DNA of 64,000 nt from Stereocaulon alpinum (lineage: Eukaryota; Ascomycota; Lecanoromycetes; Lecanorales; Stereocaulaceae). Where the stretch lies: NCBI GenBank assembly GCA_018257865.1, contig JAEUBA010000002.1:1-64000 (forward strand), given 5' to 3'. The notes under the pieces were generated by a model. That model did not search any database. It was not told where the DNA came from and saw only the letters and a list, made by a program, of their open reading frames with translations. The translations under genes and the position numbers were made by a program. This document shows positions 38,850 to 48,846 of the stretch, in pieces (positions within the stretch are counted from its first letter, which is position 1; each line of letters begins with the position of its first letter).

Positions 38850-39440
38850 CGTCTCTACGCTAACGTATAGCGGTATAATTACTCCTCTAGGAGCTTAATA
38901 TATTACTAGAGACTCTCTATCTCCTTAGTATACTTAGTAATTATTTATTAGAGGGTTTCTAACTTAAACTGCTAGTTAGCGATAGTTTACTTAAGTTCTA
39001 TAACCTACTATCTCGCCGCCGTAAGTTCCTATTAGAGATTAGTAATTATTATAGGAGCTACCCTACTTATTACTATAGTTTAGCCTTACGCTTTTCGCTA
39101 TTAGGTAATACGCTTCCTAATTTTCTTACGCTTACGTTATACTTAGTAAGTCTAGCCTTCGCGCCTATAACGCCGTACCGATCGCTATATAGACCGACGA
39201 AACGGCTTTAGGATCTAGATATATTAGGAGGCGACGTAGTAGAGCTATTAGAATAATATACCTTATAATAACGATTAAGCCTATAGTAGCTATCCTTATA
39301 ATATTAATAGGGAGGAGCGTCGCTACGATCGTAATCGTTATTCCCTATATAGAAATAAGTCCTATAGGGTAAAGGTATATTAATAATATAGTCTATAAGT
39401 GTTAGCAGCTAGCAATACGCGCCGGTTACGTAATAGCGAC
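38850..39440 (-). pseudogene. Antisense reading frame between chromodomain and 3' LTR of element C, RIPed
   Basis: On the minus strand one frame can be followed from about 39,440 to 38,850 in which most interruptions are TAG or TAA, as expected if CAG and CAA glutamine codons were hit by CpA-to-TpA changes. The upstream part is open over roughly 100 codons and contains DYDRSDAPPYQYYKDSYYR and GAKARLTKYNVSVRKLGS. The downstream part is leucine/arginine-rich with former glutamines and could have been a coiled coil. I do not recognise the product. The original may be a gene carried by the retrotransposon or a captured host sequence. It is equally possible that chance openness in TA-saturated DNA gives this picture; a second copy is needed to judge. 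Confidence 0.45.
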
Positions 39441-39540
39441 GTATAATATTAAGTATATATATATATTATACCTATAAGTAATATATTAGCAGCTAATAAT
39501 ATACGCTGATTACGCGATAGCGATATATAATCTTAAGAGA
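39399..39540. repeat. Short degenerate tandem repeat in element C
   Basis: Two units of about 60 bp, at roughly 39,399-39,457 and 39,476-39,538, share TTAGCAGCTA, TTACG and TATAAT in the same order and end in TTAAG. They lie in the unusually long region between the integrase/chromodomain end and the 3' LTR of element C. No function is apparent. Confidence 0.55.
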
Positions 39541-40039
39541 ATATTTAGATATTATTATAACGAGAAGAACTATCAACTATATTAGCAATATTAATTGCGA
39601 TATAGGTACGCTAATATTAGGGAACGCACAAGTCGTATTAGGAGTTATAAAGAGAGAGAAGTTAGGGGGAAAGTTATTGTTTATATACCTATAGGTCGTT
39701 ATCGCTGCGACGTCGCTACACGTTAAAGCTATTTAAAATAATAATAACTAATAATATAATAACGTAGCTATTACCCGCTAATACGGCCGGTAATTGATTA
39801 TATTTATTAATAACTACGCGTTACTACTACGCCTACTACGTATTCTTTTTATATTATAATAGATTTAGGCGTTATTATAGTTAGATAATATTCTATATAT
39901 ATAAGGCGCCGCCTTAACGACGTCGCCTTTAGGTTAACTCTTTTCCCTTACGTTTCCTACTAGGTTTAAAGGGTTTTTAACGAGTAGTCTATTCTATATA
40001 CTTTAGCACCTAGGGACTAGGGCCTAAAGGGGAGGATAC

Positions 40040-40288
40040 TATTAACCCTTAAGCGTATATACGTTATAGCTACGCTAACGTAATAATATTAATTAGGGTT
40101 TAGGGGCTTAGTAATAGTATTACTACCTAAGACTCCCCCGTATTTTAGGGATCTTTAGAAATTAGTTCTGCTACCACTTAACTACTAAGTAATATAATTA
40201 TATCTATTGCTTAATACCTGAATCTAGTAACTTTACGTCTCTTATACCTTAGTGCGCCAGCTTAGAGCCGGCGTCGCTAGCCTTTATA
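40040..40288 (+). repeat. 3' LTR of Gypsy element C
   Basis: 249 bp. The inner start reads TATTAACCC, mutated from TGTTAACCC. The outer half keeps TTCTGCTACCACTT, ACCTGAATC and AGTGCGCCAGC, where the inner LTR copy has TTCTACTACTACTT, ACCTAAATC and AGTACGCTAGC. Confidence 0.94.
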
Positions 40289-43200
40289 AGGAAATACTAT
40301 AAGGGGATAAGTACTTAGATTTAGATAGTATAGTCTATTAGAAACTCCCTAAGGGATTAAGGTTCTTAAGAGATAGAAGTATATTACTACTAAATTAATA
40401 ACTTATTTTATAGGACTTATAGTTATTAATCTATTATTTAGATAAAGTAGTTAAGAACCTCTTAAAGTATTAGGAAAAGATCCTACTAAGTAAGTTTATT
40501 AAAGAAGATCTAATAACTAAGGACTTAAAAGGAGAACTTATAAAAAACTAGTAGATTCTATAATAAGTAGACTAAGTAGTAGAACTACTAAAAAGGTTAA
40601 ATAGGTTACCTTAACTAAATTATATAATAATATTAGGTTCTAGTTTTAGGTAAAAGTTAATAATATTTTAGTAAGGGTTATTATTAATAGTAGATTAAGT
40701 AAGGATTTAATTAAACTAAGTTTTATAAGGAAATATAATTTACCTATATAAAAGTATAAACTATACGCGTTAATAAACTTTAATAGATTAATAATAGGGA
40801 TTATTAATAGAAGTACTAAAATACTTAACCTAAGAATAGAATAAAGATATAAGAAGTATACCTTTAATTTAATATTAGGAGGGGTTAATAATATTACCTT
40901 AGAAATCCTATAGCTAAAGAAAGTTAACCTATTAATAAGATAGGGTTCTTAGAATATTATATTTATAGATAGTATACTAAATAGGGTTCTACTAATTTAA
41001 GAATATAAATCTCTCTTAGTAGTAGTATAAACCTAAGAGGAGATAAAGGATAATTTTAAGTTAGGAAATATTATAATACTATAGAGTTAAGTTAAACTTA
41101 TAAGTAAGATTACTACTATAAAAATCTTAAATAAATATACGGAATTTAGAACCCTATTTTAAAAAGAGAGTATTAATAAAGCCCTTCCTAAGTACTAACT
41201 ATAGGACTATAAGATTAAGCTAATTTTAGGTAAAGAATCTATAAAGAAGCTAATATACCTATTATTATAAGATAAAGCTATTACTTTTACGAAGTATATT
41301 AAAGAAAATAAATAGATAGGGTTTATTTAAAAATCTTAATTACCTATAGGATATCCTATCCTATTTATACCTAAACTAAGTAGGGAATTATATCTATATA
41401 TAAATTATAGAGTACTTAATAATATAATTATAAAGAATAGTTATCTATTACTATTAATAGGAGAACTTTAAGATAAGCTTTAAAGTAAGAAATAGTTTAT
41501 TAAGTTTAATATTCTAAGAGTATTTAACTAAATATATATAAAGAAAGGCGACGAGTAGAAAATAGCTTTCTATATAAGATAAGGTCTCTATAAATACCTT
41601 ATTATACTATTTAGGTTAATAAATACGCCTATAATATTTTAGGTATTTATTAATAATATTCTAAAAGAATATTTAGATAACTTCGTCCTAGTATATATTA
41701 ATAATATACTCGTATACTTAGATACGTATAAGGAATATATTAAGTAGGTATAGAAGGTACTAAAGAAGCTTAAGTAAGTAGGATTATACTTAAAGTTATT
41801 AAAGTATAAATTTTACTAGAAGAGAGTTAAGTTTCTAAGGTTTATTATCTTTAACTAAGGATTAGAGATAAACTTAGAAAAGGTAAAAAGTATAGTTAAG
41901 TAGCCTATACCTATAAATAAGAAAGAAGTATAATTATTTCTTAGTTTTACGAATTTTTATTAAAAGTTTATCTATAGATATTTAAAAACTATTATACCTC
42001 TTACTAGCTTAACTTATAACGAAGTACTATTTATATAGTTAAAGGAAGTAGAGGTATCCTTTAAGACCCTTTAGAAGTAGTTTACTTCTAATTTAATATT
42101 ATATTAGTTTAACCCTAAGTCGCCTATTCGTCTCTATACTAATACCTCCGACGGAGTAATTAGAGTAGTAATTAGCTAACTATCTACGAATAATAGCCCT
42201 AATATAGGAAAAATAGGGAAAATAGGAGTTACTTATTATTAGTACCCTATAGCCTTCTATAGTAGGAAGTTACTAAATACTAAAACTAGATATCTAATAT
42301 ATAATAAGGAATTACTTACTATTATAGATATATTTCGTATTTAGAAGGTTTATCTAGAAGGAACTAAGTACTAGGTTTAGGTTTTAATAGATTATAAGAA
42401 CTTAATATTCTTTCTATTAACTAAGGAGCTTAATAGACGTCTAGCTTAGTAGTATAAAGAGTTATTAATATTTAATTTTAGAATAGAATATATTAAGGGT
42501 AGCGAGAATAATACTATAGACGTACTTAGTAGAAGAGCTAATTATATATTAAATATTTAGTAGAGTTCTAGAATAGTTCTAACGTATTATAAGGACGGAT
42601 TATTATAACCTAATACAGCCGGACTATATATAGTAGTAATAATAACTATTAATAGTAAAGATTTAACTAAGAGGATACTAGAAGACTTATTAAAGGATAA
42701 AGTTATATTTAAGATCTATAAAGATATTAATAGCTATAACTTATTTAAAAAAATAGATTTAAGATTACTAACCTTTTAAGAATAGATTTACGTCCCTATA
42801 GGTACTTAAGGAGAGATTTTTAGGATATATTATAAAGTAGAGAGCTCCGGTAGATATTAGGGAATTAAGAAAATACTTAAGAAGATATCTTATAACTTCT
42901 ATTTCCCTAGGATACGAAAGTATATTAAGGATTATATTAATAAATATAATATATATATTAGAACGAAGTATTCCTAATATAAGCTTTATAAAGAGTTAAA
43001 ATTACTAATAATCTTAGATAGTCTATAGAAAAGTATTATATAAGATTTCGTTATTAAACTCCTAAAGTTAAAGGAATAACTAATAAGTATATACTATAAT
43101 ACGATCTTAGTAATTAATAACCGTTTAACTAAGATAGCGTACTTTATACTATATAAGGAAGTATTAGATACTAAAGATCTAGTATATATATTCTTATAAA

Positions 43201-44607
43201 TAGTAGTAGCTAACTATAGGCTTCCTAAAGAGATTATCTTAGATAGAGATAAACTCTTTACCTCTAAGTTTTAGAGATTATTAATAGATATAATAGGAAT
43301 TAAGATAAAGATAAGTATAGTATTTTACCTATAGATAGATAGTTAGACGGAGAGAACTAACTAAATACTAAAATAATATCTTCGGTGCTATATTAACTAC
43401 TAATAAGATAATTAGGTATCCTACCTACTAGTAGCGCAGCTAGCGTATAATAGATTAATATCTAACCTAATAGGTATAATACTATTTCGAGCTAATTACG
43501 GATTCGAACTATATATAACCTTATTACTAAAGGGAATCGAACTAAAGGTATAGAAAGTAACTATTATTACTAATAAAATAGTAAGGATTTATTAAGAACT
43601 ATAAAAGGACTTATAGTTCCTAAGTAATTACTTAGTAATATATTATAATTAAAAACGTTTAAAAGGACCGAATATTTCTAAAGGGGATAGGGTATATCTT
43701 CTTCGCAGAAATTTTAAAACTAATAGGCCTAGTAATAAGCTTAATTATATAAAGCTAAGACCGTTCCTTATAAAGGAACGTAAAGGGGATATAAACTATA
43801 TACTAAACCTCCTATAACTAATAAGGAAGTACCTAGTATTCTATATATTATTACTTAAGAAAGTAAACCCTAAAATACTACTATAGACCGTACTACTCCT
43901 CTTAGATTAGAATAATAAGGAGTATAATATTAAGGAAATTCTAGATTATTAGGTTATTAAAGGAAGAAAGAGGTACCTAATTAAATAGTTAGACTATAAT
44001 TAGTTAGAGAATATATAGGAGTTACTATTAGTACTTAATTACCCTAAGAAGTTAGAATAGTTCTAAAATTAAAACCTAATATTAGGGGATCCTACTTAGA
44101 AAAGTTAATCTTACCTATATTAAAGAAATAGAGGTTATTAGGAGCTTTAGAAGTAGCTACTTCCTTCTCCTTCTCCTCCTCCTTCTTAAGGAACTTAATA
44201 TTTCTTACCTTTTATTAGATTATCTTTACTTAGTCTACCTCTATCTTTTAGATTTATTTCTATAGGCGGGAAAGCTTTATAAAAGCTTTATTTTCCTTAT
44301 TATATAGTTTCGTACGCTATTCCTCTATCCGCTTCTACTTAGGAATATTAAGTAGAGATAGCTTATACTTATTACTACTATAAATATACTTAATATATCT
44401 ATTAGATACTTCCCCTATATAATATAGGAGACCTAAGTTAGTATACTATAAATAGGAGCGTTTTAATAAGGAAGCTATCCTAAGTTTTAGGACTAACTAA
44501 TAATAATAAGTAAGGGAATTTATTAGTTTCTTAATCCTTAGTATAAGGAAGAAATACTTAGATTATTAAGTTACTTTTAGGACGAAAATAACTAAATAAG
44601 GGGATCG

Positions 44608-44962
44608 TATTACGGGTAACCCCGTAAGGTTATAGGTAAGGTATATAATAGGGTTAGTAGGTAAAGGATACTTAGGAGAGGACTTAGTAATATAAGTAAT
44701 CTAGTATATATTAAGTAGATTATAGGGTAATATAGTAGATATAGGGTTAGATTACCTAGATTATATTAGGGCTTAGTATAGTCTATAGTAAATATATAAG
44801 GAAAGGGTTTTCCTTTAGTAGAATAATTCTTTCCTTATATTTAACTTATATAATAGAGAGGAGTCTTAGCTAAAGATAATTTAATAACTATCTATCTCTA
44901 TTACCTTCTAGTACTTAATATACTATATGATTTACCCGTAGGAGTTAAACCACCCCGTTATA
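44608..44962 (+). repeat. 3' LTR of Gypsy element B
   Basis: 355 bp direct copy of 24,861-25,215, preceded by the purine-rich AAATAAGGGGATCG and followed by the target duplication TAATA. Its outer tip (about 44,925-44,962) keeps TATGATTTACCCG and AAACCACCCCG, which are mutated in the inner copy. Confidence 0.94.
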
Positions 44963-45545
44963 TAATACTACTATAGTATCTAGGTAGGGATACTAGTTAC
45001 TTTAGGTTACTAAGTTACTAGAATATAACTTTACGGATATTAATTACTACTTAACGAATTTTACTAGTTTTAGCGTTAGAATAAAATTATATTACTATAG
45101 CGCTAAGAGGGAGGGAGGAATCCTTTATTAACCCTATAGCTAATTAGTTAGCTATAAGTACTTAACTAGAATTTATAACTCTATTACTTAGATAGATTAT
45201 TATTATACTACGTTTACTATAACTACCTAAATTCTTACTCCCGCCTTATTTTACCTTACTATTATAAGGAGCTACTTAGCTTTCTCTAGCCCTTTACTTT
45301 AAGTAATACTCCTAATTTTTAAGGTATAATAGAGTAGTAATCTTTAAGAGGTATTATTTAGTTAGATCTAATTACGTTAGTAAGGAACTAAAGCCCCGCC
45401 TTTAGCTCTAAATAAGAGAGGTAATTCTAATAGTATAAAAGGATAATAAATTATTCTGCTTAGTAGCAAGCTATCTAAGTAAAACGCTAGCCCCGATTAG
45501 GCTTAATAAGCTAAGACCGCTACTAAGAGCGAAATTCCTACTCTA
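44963..45545. other. RIP-mutated flank of element B up to the RIP boundary
   Basis: This sequence was contiguous with 24,391-24,860 before B inserted. It is TA-rich with very few CpA/TpG and has no recognised coding content. The last few bases before about 45,546 mark the change to normal composition: downstream, CA and TG are frequent from the first line onward. Confidence 0.65.
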
Positions 45546-47017
45546 TAGTGCCCAAATTATCAGCCGCTTGAGCCGCCCAATCCGCCTTCGAGCAGGGTGA
45601 GCAGAGTGAACAAGGCCTAGAGTTGCTCGCCATGGTGACGACTCGAATCCTCCGGATATACGCCCTTGGTAGTCTTTTCCCCGCCGCGCTCGAGCTGCCC
45701 CAACTTTAGGGCTCACTGACAACCTTGGAGGATTGACTAATCGGGGAGTGGACCCTCCTAGAATGTCGTTCACACGTTTCTCGTCAACCCCCAACGGCTG
45801 TCTTGCCCGGCGCAGCTCGAGGCCTTGATCTTGCATCCGCCTGACTTATCTCGGGGAACGGCGCTGACATCATCGGTTCTAAATATCATTCCACCGAACG
45901 AGGCGTTGAAGTGTATCGAGACCGACTATGGCGTGATGGTTGTTGACTACTACACAGGATTTTACCAGCCATGAGCGGGTCACCAATGTCAACATTGAGG
46001 ATGAAGAAAGAGCTTGATTGCGTGAATGTCAAATGGGCCATACCGCCATCGGCTTGCATGAAGAATATATAAATGCACGGGATATTGGCTGGATTTTGAG
46101 CATCAATGCCGCTGGCGTTGTGACACATAAACCCTTCTTCGCCTCCCCATAGCGGCCAAGAACCTGTCCTTGACCTCCGGCGTCAATTTTCGTCAACTAT
46201 GTCCTGCTATCTATTACTCTACTGGTGTTGATACTTCATACATTCCAGTGGGTCCTTCCTTTCGCTTGAGCTTATGCCAAAGCAACAACCAGCCAACGGC
46301 AACGGCAATCCACCTTCCCAGACACTAAGTACGAACCCTCTCGCAAATGTATTGTCCTCATCGGTAGCATAGACGCCCCTACCAGGACTACAATACTGAA
46401 CATCTCGAGCACACTGCCTCCAAGACTGCTCTTCGACGCGTAGTTAAGCCTTAGACCATGACGCATGCTCCATACACCACACGCATCATCCACTTATCTC
46501 TAGCTGCATACTGACTGATATACTACAGGGTTTACAATTGAAGCAGGCTCAGCTGATGGAGTAATCCGAGAGACGTCGTTTGGGCGAATTGGGCTACTCA
46601 GCGGAGCTAAAAGGAGGAACTCTGTTCTTGAGCAGCCAAGCTGGTAGGTGGCATACAGGCCAAGATATGTTCATAGATGAAGGAGCTAGCTTTTGGAAAT
46701 ATCCTGCATCTCTTCGATGTTAAGGCAGGTAGAAAAGAGTCTCCAAACATATCGATACTCCAATGTGTAATGATGGAAGGGTTGATTCCTCCACACTTGG
46801 CTCAGGATCTCACAGTTCCACGAATTCCGGATCACAATTTTCAGTACAATGGATGCGTTTTGCCTACTTCATGATTGGCAGTGGCTACGGAATTGTGCTT
46901 AACGTCTCGGAAAAGATAGCGGAGGCTGCTCCGATGTGTCGTCATACTCACCCGTCATCTGTGACATCAGAGTGCTGCCACTTACAATACGTCTCGCAGC
47001 TATACTATTCATAACCG
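45546..47017. other. Intergenic, normal composition, no supported gene
   Basis: Only short open frames (under 100 codons) exist on either strand, and none shows a recognisable domain or a plausible splice-joined continuation. Base composition is normal and without RIP. The segment may hold the promoter of the dehydrogenase gene at its right end and degraded gene fragments to the left. Confidence 0.55.
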
Positions 47018-48077
47018 ATGCTTCTACTGACTCTTCGAACACTCCGTCTAACATTCAGGACAGCCTACAAACCTTTCGTCACCAGAACATTGCAGTCACA
47101 CCGTGTACAGCACCCAAACCTACGTTTGACTTCGACCTTGGCAAACATGGAGACCAACAACAAAGATCTCGAACTTGCAAATCTCTTCGATGTGAAGGGC
47201 AAGGTCGCCCTTGTGACCGGCGGGGGTAAGCAAGGCAACCACTAATAGTCGCTGACACACTCGCTAATGATGGACAGGATCCGGCATTGGGCTTATGGCT
47301 GTTCAAGCCCTTGCCGTTAACGGAGCCAAAGTCTACATCGTCGGTCGAACAGAAGAGAAGCTACAAACAGTGGCCGAGGTGCACGGGAAAGGCATTACTG
47401 GCGAAATAATTCCCCTTACTGCCGACATTACTAGCAAGCGCCACATTGAGAACCTTGTCAAAGAGATCGAGTCTCGTGAGAAATGCCTCTGCATCCTGAT
47501 CAACAATGCCGGTATCAACACCTCCACCCAGAAGCCTGAGGGTGAGACAGGAGAAGACTTCAAAAAGAACCTCTTCGAGCCAGAGAGTGCAACTTTTGAC
47601 GATTGGGCCCAAACATACAAGACGAACGTCTCGCAGCTCTACTTCATGACCACCGCCTTCCTTCCACTACTCGAGAAGGCTACCGAGCACCAGCCGGGCT
47701 TCTCCGCTTGCGTCATCAACATCACCTCCATCTCCGGCAGCGTGCTGAAATCCCAGGCACACTTCTCCTACAACGCCAGCAAAGGCGCCGCAAACCAGCT
47801 GACAAAGATACTCGCTTCCGAGGTCGCAAATCATGGTGTGAAGGTTCGGATCAATGCCATCGCACCAGGCGTGTTTCCGAGTGAGATGACAGCAGGGGAG
47901 AGCAAGGACAATCAGAAGAGCGAGATACCTGCAGAGAAATATGGCCATCTACCGGCACGTCGGCCAGGGAACGATAGGGATATGGCAAACGCGATATTGT
48001 TCGCGGCAACAAATCAGTATCTGAACGGGCAGATCGTTGCAGTTGATGGAGGCTATCTACTCAAATTTGGGCAGTAG
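47018..48077 (+). CDS. Short-chain dehydrogenase/reductase, possibly mitochondrial (3-oxoacyl-reductase-like)
   Basis: Join 47,018-47,225 and 47,278-48,077 (335 residues). The 52-bp intron starts GTAAGC and ends GGACAG, with CTAATGA as a probable branch site; splicing restores the NAD(P)-binding motif TGGGSGIG (residues 67-74). Other classical SDR marks are NNAG (about 145-148), serines in NITSISG (about 220) and the catalytic YNASK with Tyr234 and Lys238. The sequence resembles fungal proteins annotated as rhamnolipid-type 3-oxoacyl-ACP reductases; the true substrate is unknown. The chosen start gives 43 extra residues rich in Arg/Leu/Thr and without any Asp or Glu, typical of a mitochondrial presequence. 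A second in-frame ATG at 47,147 would give a cytosolic form starting METNNKD. The gene is intact and shows no RIP. Confidence 0.9.
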
Positions 48078-48846
48078 ACTGGACAAAGCACAACTATTTT
48101 AGCCATCATCTTCCATACACCAGATGATATTCAAAAAGCATTGCAACAGATAAGGCGCAGGTTACACAGGTAGTGCATGAGTGTACAAAAGTATGATTGA
48201 TAGCAAGCATATAATCCAAGAAATGCCGAACTTTGCCAAGCTCTAGGCCTATGAGCATGCTATTTAGATTTATACAGCTTTATCTCCGTTCTACTATATT
48301 GATGGACAAAACCAAGACTAGGAAGCTGCCCAAACAAAATTGCATCTGACTCTGGTCTAAGATGTATACAACTTCGACAGGTCGACCCACGACCATTCCA
48401 CATATATCCCAGTGTCACATCTCAATGAAGACCCAGCGACGACTTCCATATTCGCCACCATTGAAGAGGATCTGCCATATTGCCATGACCTCCAGCTCCA
48501 ATGCTGATAGCCCTCCCTCATGCCAAATCGCCAGCGCCACTCATCACCTTCAAGGCGAGGAAAATGTCCATTTCATCCATGCTGACTGGTAAGGACAAAG
48601 ATGAGCGATAGGCTTGGTCAGCAAACAATGGTCTTGTCTGCGACGTTCGTAAAATCTAACATTAGATTTCACTAGGCCCTTATCGACAATACTCCATATA
48701 ACCTGGACAACGGGGCATCTTGCATAAACAAGTCAAAGACCTTCCTCTAGACAATGCCGTACTGTGTCGAACAATGATATTCTCCAGTTTGAATCACTAC
48801 AACACATACATAGATTCTACTTGTTGGGTATTTCAGCTGAAAAGCA
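48078..48846. other. Intergenic between dehydrogenase and zinc-finger/J gene
   Basis: Contains the 3' end region of the dehydrogenase and the promoter region of the following same-strand gene. Small open frames at 48,362-48,592 and 48,720-48,908 have no recognisable features. I see nothing else in it. Confidence 0.5.

Larger units (their letters stand above)
33407..40288 (+). mobile_element. Ty3/Gypsy chromovirus C, complete structure, nested in B's pol
   Basis: 6,882 bp with 249-bp LTRs and the duplication AGGAA (33,402-33,406 and 40,289-40,293); the aligned place in A (about 13,245) has no insertion. Plus-strand remnants are: gag with a zinc knuckle (YYYGKLGYISLNYPN, about 34,860-34,920), protease (TTLLDTG, about 35,075), reverse transcriptase (about 35,560-36,270, with IYLDNILIYS near 36,080), RNase H (about 36,480-36,900), integrase (about 37,260-38,000, with AELADVFYTEVVYYYGIP and SIISDRGLVF) and a chromodomain-like segment (KEIIDKV, about 38,390-38,530). 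A purine tract AAAGGGGAGGATAC precedes the 3' LTR. About 1.4 kb between the chromodomain and the 3' LTR is unusual and carries an antisense frame (separate entry). Confidence 0.93.
24861..44962 (+). mobile_element. Ty3/Gypsy LTR retrotransposon B, 6.56 kb expanded to 20.1 kb by nested insertions
   Basis: Two 355-bp LTRs (24,861-25,215 and 44,608-44,962) and the 5-bp duplication TAATA (24,856-24,860 and 44,963-44,967) define the element. Plus-strand remnants are: gag with a zinc knuckle (about 27,245-27,300), reverse transcriptase and RNase H (about 41,350-42,500, catalytic segment now LVYINNILVYLD near 41,690), integrase (about 42,900-43,550), a chromodomain-like end (KEILDY, then GRKRYLIK, about 43,920-44,060) and a purine tract AAATAAGGGGATCG before the 3' LTR. 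Nested in it are F (25,460-26,657), E (27,870-33,295) and C (33,407-40,288). Subtracting these and their duplications gives 6,560 bp, close to sister copy A. A and B lie in opposite orientation around D. Confidence 0.93.

Noticed and set aside
124..45545. Long TA-rich stretches as a centromere or a replication origin
   Set aside because: The sequence is adjacent to a telomere and is fully accounted for mostly by RIPed transposons and a helicase remnant.
45543..46493. Several minus-strand open frames of 70-97 codons just after the RIP boundary
   Set aside because: No domain, no consistent frame between them, no splice sites joining them into a longer product.
46677..47245. Overlapping plus-strand frames before the dehydrogenase, one including LFDVK as in the dehydrogenase N-terminus
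   Set aside because: The short match is only five residues and the frames overlap each other; most likely chance.
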